47,691 bases of DNA. It comes from Alphaproteobacteria bacterium. Lineage in GTDB: Bacteria > Pseudomonadota > Alphaproteobacteria > UBA6615. The notes under the pieces were generated by a model. That model was given only the letters and a program-made list of their open reading frames with translations. It made no database searches and was not told the DNA's origin. The translations under genes were made by a program, and so were the position numbers. Every line of letters begins with the position of its first letter. Position 1 is the stretch's first letter. The stretch lies in NCBI GenBank assembly GCA_028822385.1, contig JAPKDV010000005.1, positions 1-47,691 on the forward strand, read 5' to 3'. Shown one piece after another: positions 1-9,728 of the stretch.

Positions 1-314
1 TGCCCGCCGATATGATCGTAGTGCAGATGGGTGACGATCACGTCACTCACGCGGGCTGCGTCGACTCCAAGGGTCGCCAGCCCTTCGGTCACACTGCGGA
101 TCAGGGTGCGGCCGCGTTTCGTGGCCTCCACGTCATCAAACCCTGTGTCGATGACGATCGTCTGTTCCGGCGACACCGCGACCCAGACATAATAGTCGAT
201 GGGCATCGAGCCATCGTCATGCGGATCGAGTTTGACGAAACTCTCGTGCCGCATCCGTTCCACCAGCGTTCCGTATTTGACGGCGTAAAGTTCCCAGACC
301 CTTGGTGACGTCAT
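1..314 (-). CDS. MBL-fold metallohydrolase, N-acyl-homoserine-lactonase-like (3' part cut off by the window edge)
   Basis: Hand translation of the minus strand from ATG (314-312): MTSPRVWELYAVKYGTLVERMRHESFVKLDPHDDGSMPIDYYVWVAVSPEQTIVIDTGFDD...VSDVIVTHLHYDHIGG. HxHxDH zinc motif at 12-29. Open to the window edge. Confidence 0.85.
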   Translation of the reverse strand, partial: MTSPRVWELYAVKYGTLVERMRHESFVKLDPHDDGSMPIDYYVWVAVSPEQTIVIDTGFDDVEATKRGRTLIRSVTEGLATLGVDAARVSDVIVTHLHYDHIGG

Positions 315-393
315 CGTTTCCTCCCGGCTTCCATGCTCGGCTATACTCCCATCGGGAGACTGGCCAATGCCAGTTACAAATGGAGCAGATATT

Positions 394-1260
394 ATGGCAG
401 CAAATACATATGGCTTCATCGGCCTTGGCAATATGGGAGGTCCGATGTGTGCCAACCTGATTGCAGCCGGTCTGTCCGTTCAGGTTTTTGACGCTGCGGA
501 TACCGCAGCGCTCGCACCCAAAGGTAGTGCTGCTACAGACAATGTGGGCGCGCTGGCAGCTGCGGTTGATACGATTTTTCTAAGCCTGCCCGATGGTAAG
601 ATCGTGCATGCGGTCTGCGCGGAAATTGCTAATGCTGAGTTGCGGCGGGTGACCACAGTTGTTGATTTTTCAACAACCGGCCCGGAAGCAGCGGGTCAAG
701 CATTGGCAATACTGGCCGATGTCGGCATTACCTTTGTCGATGCGCCGGTCAGTGGCGGGAAAGCGGGTGCCGTCGCAGGTACCCTGACGGTGATTGTATC
801 TGGGCCTGATGCTGCGGTAGGAGACCTAGCCGTACCCTTTAGAGCTGTTGGCGGGAACATCTTTCATGTCGGTCCCAATCCCGGGCAAGCCCAGGCCGTG
901 AAGCTGCTCAACAATTTTCTCTCTGCAACCGCTATGGCTGCGACGTCCGAGGCGGTGCTGTTCGGACAGAAGCACGGCGTGGACATGTCGACGATCCTCG
1001 ACGTTGTGAATGTCTCAACAGGGCGAAATACGGCGACAATGGATAAGTTTCCCAATCGTGTCGTACCCGAGACTTTTGATGCCGGGTTTGCGATGGAGCT
1101 AATGACCAAGGATGTTGCTCTGTACCTGGAACAGGTGGGTGTGGCAGGAACGCCTGACGCTGTTGGATCAACCATGTCCGCTCTCTGGAATGCGGCACAT
1201 GATAAAATGCCTGGAAGTGATTTTACCAAGATCTACCGCTATATCGCGGGTGAGAAATAG
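394..1260 (+). CDS. NAD(P)-dependent oxidoreductase, 3-hydroxyisobutyrate dehydrogenase/beta-hydroxyacid dehydrogenase family
   Basis: GFIGLGNMGGPMCANL Rossmann motif, DAPVSGGKAGA substrate motif, KLLNNFLSA catalytic Lys region. GGAG precedes ATG 394; the ORF extends to ATG 367. Confidence 0.9.
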   Translation: MAANTYGFIGLGNMGGPMCANLIAAGLSVQVFDAADTAALAPKGSAATDNVGALAAAVDTIFLSLPDGKIVHAVCAEIANAELRRVTTVVDFSTTGPEAAGQALAILADVGITFVDAPVSGGKAGAVAGTLTVIVSGPDAAVGDLAVPFRAVGGNIFHVGPNPGQAQAVKLLNNFLSATAMAATSEAVLFGQKHGVDMSTILDVVNVSTGRNTATMDKFPNRVVPETFDAGFAMELMTKDVALYLEQVGVAGTPDAVGSTMSALWNAAHDKMPGSDFTKIYRYIAGEK

Positions 1261-1282
1261 AAAAAATGGGGAGTGTCTAAGA

Positions 1283-2041
1283 ATGACAACGAATGAAGGA
1301 CAGGTGGCACTGGTCACCGGTGCATCCTACGGCCTTGGGGCTATGACGGCTGATTTTCTGGCTCGTGACGGCTTTGATGTTGCTGTTACAGATCTGAACA
1401 CTGACGATCTGGCAGACACCATTGCACTGGTCGAGAAGCATGGTCGAAAAGCCTTTACTACGGCGCTTGATGTGCGTTCGGTGAACAGCATTGATGCAGC
1501 GATTGCCGCGACAATCGAAGGTATGGGGAAGATCGATGTTCTGATCAACAATGCCGGTGTACCGCTCTCCAAGCCTGCTCTGGATGTTGAACCGGATGAG
1601 TTCGACAATGTGCAGAATATTAATGTGCGTGGCTGCTATTTCATGTGTCAGCGTTTTGCTCGGCACCTCGTGGACACCGACCGCAAGGGCGCGATAGTGA
1701 ATCTTTCTTCGACCTTTGCCGTGATCGGCGTGCCGGGTGTTTCGGTCTACGGTATTTCAAAGGCAGCCGTCGCGGGTATGACCCGGCATCTGGCTGCGGA
1801 CTGGGCTAAATATGGGATTCGCGTCAACGCTGTTGGGCCGGGCGCGACAGAGACAAAAATCCGTGCGGCCAACTTTGCTGCTAACCCCGAAGTGCGGGAA
1901 TGGAACCTCAGCCGTATCCCGATGGGTCGGTTTGGTGAGCCGGAAGACACGGCCGAGGCCGTCGCGTATCTTGCGGGTCCTAAATCTGAATATATCAACG
2001 GCCACCTACTGGTCGTCGATGGCGCGTTGACGATTACCTGA
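1283..2041 (+). CDS. SDR family NAD(P)-dependent oxidoreductase
   Basis: TGASYGLGA, NNAG, YGISK (YxxxK) motifs. Start moved to ATG 1283 from the 1112 ORF start, which overlaps the upstream gene. Confidence 0.92.
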   Translation: MTTNEGQVALVTGASYGLGAMTADFLARDGFDVAVTDLNTDDLADTIALVEKHGRKAFTTALDVRSVNSIDAAIAATIEGMGKIDVLINNAGVPLSKPALDVEPDEFDNVQNINVRGCYFMCQRFARHLVDTDRKGAIVNLSSTFAVIGVPGVSVYGISKAAVAGMTRHLAADWAKYGIRVNAVGPGATETKIRAANFAANPEVREWNLSRIPMGRFGEPEDTAEAVAYLAGPKSEYINGHLLVVDGALTIT

Positions 2042-2047
2042 TTGGGT

Positions 2048-3019
2048 TTACGCGGGCGGGCTCCAGTAGATTATTGCTTCCGGCATGGTGCTACCCGCGT
2101 TGAAACCGCCTTCGACAATTTCTGCCTTTTCGATGTTCACCTTTGGGAGCAGGCCGTTGGCCTGCACCACATAGAGGTGTGCACTGTCTTCGGTAAACAA
2201 GACATGGAACGGCTCGTCGGGCAGTGGAATTGATCTGCGTTTGCTCGGGTTGGTTGGGTCGAGTAGTTCGAGAAACCCTTGATCGTCATCTTCGTTATAG
2301 GTGGTGACAACGAGGGTTGCGCCGTCTGGAGATACAAATGGCCAGCCTGGAACGCCTGCCAGAGTGTGGCTACTAGTCACTTGCCGCGCGGCACAATCGA
2401 CCACATGCAGGAGCGGGCGGTGAAAATCGCCAACGAACAATTGCGTTCCATCATGCGAGACACGGATGGCCTGTGCGCCGACTGGGACCGGGATCCGCGC
2501 GACTATGGCCCGCGACGCCATATTGATCACCGTGATCACCGGGTATTCCTTTGCTGACACATAAAGCGTGTTGCCATCCGGTGCAGCGGCAAAGAAGTGA
2601 CCCGGCGTTTCCAGCCACAGGCTGCGTTCAATCTCCCAGCTATCTGGGTCAATTACCAGCACACAGCGGCTGCCATCAACGGTCACCCAGATTTTGCCGT
2701 CTGCTCCAGTTACCAAGGCGTGGGGTCCTTTATAGAGATTCAGATCAACATGGCCGGTGAGCGTCATCGTGATCAGGTCGATCACGGCGAGCCGATTGTC
2801 GGGGATGTTCTGGCCATAATCTTCACTTCCATAGAGCGAGACGAATGCCCGGGTGCCATCTTTCGACAACGCAATCTCGTGTGGTTTCGAGGTGCCGAGG
2901 GCGCCTACTTCGACGCAGGCGTGAATCTCGCCTGTCTCCGCATTTAGGGCCGTAAGACTGACATTACCTTTCACCGTAAGCAGGATTAGGCGTTCGGGTA
3001 GGCTGGTTGTATCGTTCAT
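2048..3019 (-). CDS. YncE/YVTN-type beta-propeller repeat protein
   Basis: Repeated blades such as RAFVSLYGSEDYGQNIPDNRLAVIDLITMTLTGHVDL and NTLYVSAKEYPVITVINMASRAIVARIPV. Likely ATG at 3019 (MNDTTSLPERL). Confidence 0.8.
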   Translation of the reverse strand: MNDTTSLPERLILLTVKGNVSLTALNAETGEIHACVEVGALGTSKPHEIALSKDGTRAFVSLYGSEDYGQNIPDNRLAVIDLITMTLTGHVDLNLYKGPHALVTGADGKIWVTVDGSRCVLVIDPDSWEIERSLWLETPGHFFAAAPDGNTLYVSAKEYPVITVINMASRAIVARIPVPVGAQAIRVSHDGTQLFVGDFHRPLLHVVDCAARQVTSSHTLAGVPGWPFVSPDGATLVVTTYNEDDDQGFLELLDPTNPSKRRSIPLPDEPFHVLFTEDSAHLYVVQANGLLPKVNIEKAEIVEGGFNAGSTMPEAIIYWSPPA

Positions 3020-3117
3020 GATGTGCTCCTTGCTACGCATTCTAACGGATAGGGATCGTGCGTGCGGGGATTGGTTCGACATGACCAAGTTGCTAGGCTC
3101 TCCGCAGAATAAGAAGA

Positions 3118-4278
3118 GTGCGTGACGGGAGACCTGCTTTGGATTTTCAACTTTCGGAAGAACAGATTGCCATTCAGGATATGGCCCGCAGCTTCGCGGC
3201 CGACAAGATGCTGCCTCATGCCGAGAACTGGGACGAGAACACGATCTTTCCCGTTGATGCTTTGCGTGCCGCGGCTGGCCTCGGGCTTGCCGGAATATAT
3301 TGCTCGGAAAAGCATGGCGGCTCTGGGCTCGGGCGGCTTGATTCTGCGATCATCTTTGAAGAACTCTCGACCGCCTGTCCGTCCACGGCTGCTTACATCT
3401 CAATACACAATATGTGCGCCTGGATGATCGATGCGTTCGGCAATGACGAATTGCGCACGCGATTCCTCCCTAAGCTCATGACCATGGAGCATTTTTCGAG
3501 TTACTGCCTAACGGAACCAGGGGCGGGTTCTGATGCGGCCTCGTTGCGGACACGGGCCGAACAGGATGGCGAACATTATGTGGTCAATGGATCAAAGGCC
3601 TTCATCTCCGGAGGCTCGGTCGCGGATGTTTATGTCTGCATGGTGCGCACGGGCGGTGAAGGGGCCAAGGGAATCAGCTGTATCGTTGTTGAGAAAGATA
3701 CGCCGGGACTGTCCTTCGGGAAACTCGAGAAGAAACTGGGCTGGAATAGCCAGCCGACGGCTGCGGTTATTTTCGAAGATTGCCGGGTTCCTATTAAAAA
3801 TATTGTCGGTGCGGAAGGTGATGGCTTCACGATCGCCATGAAGGGTCTCGATGGCGGACGACTGAATATTGGCGCCTGCTCGATTGGCGGCGCCCGCGCC
3901 TGTCTGGATGCTAGCCGTGACTATCTCAAGGAGCGTCAGCAATTTGGTCAACCATTGGCTGATTTCCAAGCTTTGCAGTTCCGCCTTGCCGATATGGCCA
4001 CTGAGCTTGAATCCGCGAGGTTGATGATCCATCGCGGTGCCTGGATGCTCGACAACAATGCTCATGGCACAACGGTTGCTGCGGCAATGGCCAAAAGAGT
4101 TGCGACCGACACTGGCTTTGACGTGGTCAATCAGGCGCTCCAGCTACACGGTGGCTATGGCTATCTTAAGGAATTTCCAATCCAGCGTTATCTGCGTGAC
4201 CTTCGAGTGCACCAGATTCTAGAAGGTACAAATGAAATCATGCGGGTGCTGATATCGCGTGAAATATTACGACAGTAG
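3118..4278 (+). CDS. Acyl-CoA dehydrogenase, isobutyryl-CoA dehydrogenase-like
   Basis: [20 protein letters not shown]..., [52 protein letters not shown] start at 3118 or TTG at 3139. Next to HIBYL-CoA hydrolase and mmsB. Confidence 0.88.
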   Translation: MRDGRPALDFQLSEEQIAIQDMARSFAADKMLPHAENWDENTIFPVDALRAAAGLGLAGIYCSEKHGGSGLGRLDSAIIFEELSTACPSTAAYISIHNMCAWMIDAFGNDELRTRFLPKLMTMEHFSSYCLTEPGAGSDAASLRTRAEQDGEHYVVNGSKAFISGGSVADVYVCMVRTGGEGAKGISCIVVEKDTPGLSFGKLEKKLGWNSQPTAAVIFEDCRVPIKNIVGAEGDGFTIAMKGLDGGRLNIGACSIGGARACLDASRDYLKERQQFGQPLADFQALQFRLADMATELESARLMIHRGAWMLDNNAHGTTVAAAMAKRVATDTGFDVVNQALQLHGGYGYLKEFPIQRYLRDLRVHQILEGTNEIMRVLISREILRQ

Positions 4279-4285
4279 GTATCCG

Positions 4286-5350
4286 ATGACTGACGAACCT
4301 GAACTTCTACTCGAAACCCGCGGGCTGATCGGGCTGATGACGCTCAATAAGCCGAAGGCGCTCAACGCTCTCTCCATGACCATGGTTGAGGATATGCATC
4401 CGCAGATCGTGACGTGGGCGAACGACAATACGATTGGTGCCGTAGTCATTCAAGGGGCCGGTGAGAAGGCCTTCTGCGCGGGGGGTGATATCCGCGATAT
4501 GTATCTCAATCGTGGGACGGATTTCGGCGCGGTTTATTACGCCGCAGAGTACCTCCTGAATGTGGGGATCCACACATTTCCCAAGCCCTTTATCGCGCTG
4601 ATGGACGGAGTGACCATGGGGGGTGGGGCAGGAGTCTCGATCCATGGTTCTCATCGCGTTGTTACTGAACGTACGCTGTTTGCTATGCCGGAAACGGGGA
4701 TTGGGCTGTTCCCCGATATCGGGGCGAGTTGGTTTCTATCCTGTTGCCCGGGCCAAATTGGTATGTATCTGGGGCTGACCGGTCACCGAATGCGCGCGGC
4801 AGACTGCCTGTATGCAGGTATTGGTGATTTTTATATTGAGTCCACGCGTCAGGAAGAACTACTCGTCGCCCTTTCAGGTGCGACTGAAATTGATGAACGC
4901 AGCGTAAACAGGGTGCTAAAGTCTTTTGCGACTGAGCCAGGATTATCTCCCCTAGCTAAGCATCGGGAGGCGATTGATCGCTGCTTTGCCGGGGACAGTG
5001 TGACGGAAATACTCGAAAACCTTGAGAATGAAGATACGGACTGGGCTCGGGAACAGCTAGAGGTGCTGGAGTATAAGTCCCCCACCGCATTGAAGCTGAC
5101 GTACCGGCAGTTGAGCCTAGCTCCGAAGGTCGACTCGATTGCCGATATTATGCGAATGGAATATCGCATGGCGTTTCGCATATATCGTGGGAATGATCTG
5201 TTTGAAGGTATACGCGCGGTTGTGATTGATAAGGACGGAGTACCCAAATGGCAGCCCGATAGCCTCGATGCGGTCAGTGATGCGGATATAGACGAGTATT
5301 TTGTACCTGTGTCGGATGAGCCGGATTTCAGTCAGGCGGAACTATCGTAG
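4286..5350 (+). CDS. Enoyl-CoA hydratase/isomerase family, 3-hydroxyisobutyryl-CoA hydrolase-like
   Basis: LNKPKALNALS, GAGEKAFCAGGDIRDMY, MGGGAGVSIHGSHRVVTERTLFAMPETGIGLFPDIGAS are HIBCH-like signatures. Start at ATG 4286. Confidence 0.88.
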   Translation: MTDEPELLLETRGLIGLMTLNKPKALNALSMTMVEDMHPQIVTWANDNTIGAVVIQGAGEKAFCAGGDIRDMYLNRGTDFGAVYYAAEYLLNVGIHTFPKPFIALMDGVTMGGGAGVSIHGSHRVVTERTLFAMPETGIGLFPDIGASWFLSCCPGQIGMYLGLTGHRMRAADCLYAGIGDFYIESTRQEELLVALSGATEIDERSVNRVLKSFATEPGLSPLAKHREAIDRCFAGDSVTEILENLENEDTDWAREQLEVLEYKSPTALKLTYRQLSLAPKVDSIADIMRMEYRMAFRIYRGNDLFEGIRAVVIDKDGVPKWQPDSLDAVSDADIDEYFVPVSDEPDFSQAELS

Positions 5351-5383
5351 CATCGGGACAGTGCATCGAAACAGGAGGATACA

Positions 5384-6271
5384 ATGTCGAAGATTGGATT
5401 TATAGGACTGGGAAATATGGGCGGCCCGATGGTAGCCAACCTGATCACGGCTGGTCACGAGGTTAGCGCCTTTGACATATCGGCTGACGCCTTAGCTCGG
5501 GCGGTTGCTACTGGCGCAACGGCCGCAACGAATGGTGTCGATGCCGCGAAGAATGCGGAAATAGTGATCACCATGCTGCCCGCAGGCAAGCATGTGCGTT
5601 CTGTTTTTCTCGAAGACGATAAGGTCATGGATTTGGTCGCGAAGAATACGCTGCTGATCGATTGTTCGACCATCGATGTAGTCACCGCTCGAGCTGCGAT
5701 TGTCGAAGCCGAGCAGCGTGGCCTTGAGATGGTCGATGCACCTGTCTCCGGCGGCATTGGTGGAGCTCAAGCTGGTACGCTAACCTTTATGTGTGGCGGT
5801 ACGGAAGGCGCGTTCGCACGCGCGGAACCAATCCTGAAGGTAATGGGCAAGAATGTCTTTCACGCGGGTGATGCAGGGGCCGGGCAGGCCGTAAAGGTCT
5901 GCAATAATCTGATGCTAGCGATCCAGATGATATCGGTCTCTGAAGGGTTTGCCCTTGGTGACAAGCTTGGGCTCGACCGCCAAAAGCTGTTCGATATTGT
6001 TTCGACAGCGACCAGCCAGTGCTGGGCGATGACCAGCTACTGTCCCGTCCCGGGGCCGGTGCCGTCATCACCTGCCAACAATGATTATGCGGCCGGATTT
6101 ACCGTGGCGATGATGCTGAAGGATTTGCTGCTGGCACGTGAGGCATCGAGTGAAGTGGGCGCGACCACACCGCTCGGCTCACAGGCGACCGATATGTTCG
6201 CTGCGTTTGCGGCTGAGGGGAATGAGAATTTAGATTTTTCAGCGATCTTTAAGCAGATCGAAGACGCTTGA
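5384..6271 (+). CDS. mmsB: 3-hydroxyisobutyrate dehydrogenase
   Basis: MSKIGFIGLGNMGGPMVANL, DAPVSGGIGGAQAGTLTFMCGG, KVCNNLMLAI, and the SSGRCW-region equivalent SQCWAMTSYCPVPGPVPSSPANNDYAAGF typical of true MmsB. Confidence 0.92.
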   Translation: MSKIGFIGLGNMGGPMVANLITAGHEVSAFDISADALARAVATGATAATNGVDAAKNAEIVITMLPAGKHVRSVFLEDDKVMDLVAKNTLLIDCSTIDVVTARAAIVEAEQRGLEMVDAPVSGGIGGAQAGTLTFMCGGTEGAFARAEPILKVMGKNVFHAGDAGAGQAVKVCNNLMLAIQMISVSEGFALGDKLGLDRQKLFDIVSTATSQCWAMTSYCPVPGPVPSSPANNDYAAGFTVAMMLKDLLLAREASSEVGATTPLGSQATDMFAAFAAEGNENLDFSAIFKQIEDA

Positions 6272-6295
6272 TTCGCTTGCCTGTGTTCAGCCGGA

Positions 6296-6577
6296 CTAGC
6301 CGAGTGGCGCGCTCCGCTTGCGGCAACTGCCACATAGGCGGTTGTGCCAGCCTTCGCTCTCGAACTTGTTACTGCACATCATGCAAGGACGTTCGCTTGG
6401 CGCGTCACCATCGGCGCGTACACGCCCGGCCTGTTCTAATTCGCCATCAATGTTTTCAACGGGAACTAAGCTCGTACGCTGTAGTTCTGGACTGGTCTCA
6501 CTCACAAGCTGTTTCCTTTCAGATGACGCGCCTGCATGAGGCAGCACCACGACTTCAAAACTATGCGGATGCGTCAC
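6296..6577 (-). CDS. Small putative zinc-ribbon protein
   Basis: C-terminal CMMCSNKFESEGWHNRLCGSCRKRS (CxxC...CxxC). N-terminal extent uncertain. Confidence 0.55.
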   Translation of the reverse strand: MTHPHSFEVVVLPHAGASSERKQLVSETSPELQRTSLVPVENIDGELEQAGRVRADGDAPSERPCMMCSNKFESEGWHNRLCGSCRKRSAPLG

Positions 6578-6805
6578 AAGGGCACATCCGTAACGAAATT
6601 ACATCTTTCTGGACCGTCGACAGCGCGGAATAAACCTCTGCCCGATTTCAGTAAATTGGGCTAATCAGCGTAACACTATGATTACGCCGTATAAATTCAT
6701 TCTGGGCCGTGCTTCCAGCACTGACGTAGTAATAGATATAAGAAGAGTCAGATTGAGGAAAAAGTCAATGCGACATCGTCATCCGCTCGGGCGCTAAGAC
6801 CAATT

Positions 6806-8452
6806 ATGTCTTCGACACCGGAATACGACTATATCATCGTAGGTGCGGGCAGCGCAGGCTGTGTTCTAGCAAACCGTTTGAGTGCTGACGCCTCCCTGCG
6901 GGTGCTTTTGCTGGAGGCGGGTCCTCGCGATAGCCATCCGCTCATCCACATCCCGGTTGGCAACGGTAGGATCATTCCTAAGGCCAAATACAATTGGAAG
7001 TACGAGACCGAGCCCCAGGCACATCTCGATGATCGTCGTATTCTCTGGCCCCGTGGCAAGACGCTTGGTGGATCATCTTCGCTCAATGGGATGATCTATA
7101 TTCGTGGCCATTCGCGTGACTACGACCTGTGGCGTCAGCAGGGGGTCTCCGGGTGGTCTTATGCCGATGTGCTGCCCTACTTCAAACGCGCGGAAGGCAA
7201 CGTGCGCGGAGCGGATGCGTTCCATGGCGAAGATGGACCACTTTACGTTGGTAATTCCGCTCATAACCATGACCTATTTGATGCTTTCGTCGCCTCCGGA
7301 GTTGAGGCGGGGTATCCGAGCAATACCGATTTCAATGGCGCTGAGCAGGAAGGCTTTGGACGCTACCAATTCACAATTCGCAACGGGCGGCGCTGGAGTG
7401 CGGCGACGGCCTATCTAAAGCCGGTTTTGTCACGCCCGAATCTCACAGTTGAGACAGGTGCGCTGACCCAGCGCGTTTTGTTTGAGAATAATAGCGCTGT
7501 TGGTGTGCAGTACGCGCGAGGTAATCGGGTGACCATCGTGCATGCAGAGCGCGAGGTGATTCTTTCAGGCGGGGTAGTGAACTCGCCACAGCTCCTGATG
7601 CTGTCTGGCATTGGACCGGCAGACGACATGAAATCTGTGGGGATTTTGCCGGTGATTGATTGTCCAGATGTGGGCGGTAATCTGCAGGATCATTTATGTG
7701 TGCACACCGTGCATGAATCCAACACGCGGACATTGACGGACGAGTTGGTGCGTCTGGAGCGAGGTGCGGTTTCTGTGGCCCGGGCGTTCCTGACTCGCAG
7801 CGGTCCGGCCTCGGCGTTTCCGTTAGAGGGTGGCGCTTTTATTCGTACGTCTGAGGACCTTGATATTCCCGATGCGCAGTTTCATTTCAGCGCGGGAAAC
7901 CTGCTCTCGCTGATCCGACGTCCCTTTGTCAGTCATTCAGAGGATCACACACGACCGGACGCATTCATGTGTCATGTCTGCCAACTGCGGCCCGAGAGCC
8001 GGGGCGATGTTCGGTTACTGTCCAGTGATCCGCGGGACGTGCCGATTATCCAGCCAAATTATCTTTCCGAAATCCGTGACCGGGAAACCATGCGTGAAGG
8101 TTTTAAGGCAATGCGCGACGTGATGCACCAGCCTGCGTTGTCTCGTCTGAGCAATGGTGAAATCTGGCCAGATCCGAGTGTCCGCACCGATGCCGAAATA
8201 GATGCCTTTATTCGTGCCACCGCCGGGACGGTCTACCACCCGGTCGGAACCTGCCGAATGGGGAGTGACGATTACGCTGTTGTTGATGAAGCGCTCCAGG
8301 TTCGCGGGGCTAAAAATCTGAGGGTTGTTGATGCCTCAGTCATGCCGACGCTTGTGGGAGGGAACACTCACGCGCCAACTGTCATGATTGCAGAAAAGGC
8401 AGCCGACATGATCCTTGGCCGTACAGCACCGGAACCCGAAACTTGTGCCTGA
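6806..8452 (+). CDS. GMC family oxidoreductase, choline dehydrogenase-like
   Basis: YDYIIVGAGSAGCVLANRLS FAD motif, GGSSSLNGMIYIRGH, GTVYHPVGTCRMG active-site region. Confidence 0.93.
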   Translation: MSSTPEYDYIIVGAGSAGCVLANRLSADASLRVLLLEAGPRDSHPLIHIPVGNGRIIPKAKYNWKYETEPQAHLDDRRILWPRGKTLGGSSSLNGMIYIRGHSRDYDLWRQQGVSGWSYADVLPYFKRAEGNVRGADAFHGEDGPLYVGNSAHNHDLFDAFVASGVEAGYPSNTDFNGAEQEGFGRYQFTIRNGRRWSAATAYLKPVLSRPNLTVETGALTQRVLFENNSAVGVQYARGNRVTIVHAEREVILSGGVVNSPQLLMLSGIGPADDMKSVGILPVIDCPDVGGNLQDHLCVHTVHESNTRTLTDELVRLERGAVSVARAFLTRSGPASAFPLEGGAFIRTSEDLDIPDAQFHFSAGNLLSLIRRPFVSHSEDHTRPDAFMCHVCQLRPESRGDVRLLSSDPRDVPIIQPNYLSEIRDRETMREGFKAMRDVMHQPALSRLSNGEIWPDPSVRTDAEIDAFIRATAGTVYHPVGTCRMGSDDYAVVDEALQVRGAKNLRVVDASVMPTLVGGNTHAPTVMIAEKAADMILGRTAPEPETCA

Positions 8453-8622
8453 TATTTCAGGGGTAGCGGTAGGTTCCAGCTAAACTTTTCAGCCTAATAG
8501 CCTAAAATTCGGGTCTAAAATTCTATCAAGGTGGCTCCCGAGGAAGCCAAAATGGATTGGCTTGTGAACTTCGCGTAGTGCTTTTGAGCCCGGCTCGTCT
8601 CCCTATTAAATGACGTAAAGCA

Positions 8623-9555
8623 TCAGCCCTGATTGATAACGAAAACAAGCTTGCCGCGCAGGTGACGCCCTTCGCTGATGCGGTGTGCCTCGGGTGCCTG
8701 CTCGAGAGAGAAGGTTTTCACTGGAGGTGCCTGAACAACACCAGATTGGAACAACGCCATGATGCGCTCGAGGTGCGGCCTGTCGCGACCGACTGCGGGA
8801 CGTAGGGAAATAACGTCATCACGTGGTGATGTCGGTGCCAGCATACCGGAAGCGATAGACGCAACGCGCCCGCCAGACTTAACCACTTCGAAGGATTTTG
8901 CATTGACCACTCCGCCTACGGTTTCGAACACGCAATCCACGTCGGAGAGTACTTCGGTGAAGTCTTTTTTTGTGTAGTCGATCACCCGATCGGCGCCAAG
9001 GCGCTGCACGTAGTCCACATTGCCGGTGCTGCAGGTGGTGATGACATGGGCGCCGATATGCTTGGCCAGTTCGATGGCAAAACCGGCAACGCCGCCTGCG
9101 CCACCCTGAATCAAGATAGTTTCACTGGATTTAAGCTGCAGGGTTTCTTCAACGGAAATTATAGCGGTCAGTCCGGTCAGGGTCAGACAAGCTGCCTCGA
9201 TGTGGCTTACACCGTCAGGCTTTTTCGCGATGATGGCAGCTTTCATTGAGATTTTTTCGGCATAGGTGCCCTCTTGGCCCCGGTCACAGGCGCCGAACAC
9301 GGCATCGCCGATGGTGAAGTCCGTCACTCCCTCGCCAAGCGCACTGATCACGCCAGAAAAATCACGTCCGAGGACATGAGGAAAACTCTCGAGTTCACCA
9401 TAGGTGCCACCTGCGCGCACCTTCGCATCTGCAGCGTTCACGGTGGCGGCGTGGATGTCGACAATTACTTCACCAGTACCAGCGACGGGATCGGGCAGAT
9501 CGCCGTATTTCTGAATATCCGCTCCGCCATGTTCTTCAATATATGAGGCTTTCAT
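8623..9555 (-). CDS. Zinc-type alcohol dehydrogenase/quinone oxidoreductase family (MDR), NADP-dependent
   Basis: HVLGRDFSGVISALGEGV, ETILIQGGAGGVAGFAIELAKHIGAHVITT. Confidence 0.9.
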   Translation of the reverse strand: MKASYIEEHGGADIQKYGDLPDPVAGTGEVIVDIHAATVNAADAKVRAGGTYGELESFPHVLGRDFSGVISALGEGVTDFTIGDAVFGACDRGQEGTYAEKISMKAAIIAKKPDGVSHIEAACLTLTGLTAIISVEETLQLKSSETILIQGGAGGVAGFAIELAKHIGAHVITTCSTGNVDYVQRLGADRVIDYTKKDFTEVLSDVDCVFETVGGVVNAKSFEVVKSGGRVASIASGMLAPTSPRDDVISLRPAVGRDRPHLERIMALFQSGVVQAPPVKTFSLEQAPEAHRISEGRHLRGKLVFVINQG

Positions 9556-9728
9556 AGTGATTTAGTCCTTCGAATTTGGCGTTCAATTTGGTGATTTTCA
9601 CGGAGAAGCTAGCCTATCGTCTTATCGCTGGCGAGTGGGGTAATGATGCCTGTCGCGTTCGCGGACATGGGTCTGCTACAACCGGATTCAATAGAAGCAA
9701 ACCAATATTAAAAGGTAAGGGGAACACA

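Noticed and set aside
864-1229. Long minus-strand ORF inside the HIBADH-like gene (and many similar antisense ORFs in the track)
   Set aside because: Shadow ORFs of a biased-codon genome; translations lack recognisable domain motifs while the opposite strand has clear ones.
1112-1282. N-terminal extension of the SDR ORF (MLLCTWNRWVWQERL...)
   Set aside because: Overlaps the upstream gene in another frame; the SDR Rossmann start and a GGGGAG upstream sequence point to ATG 1283.
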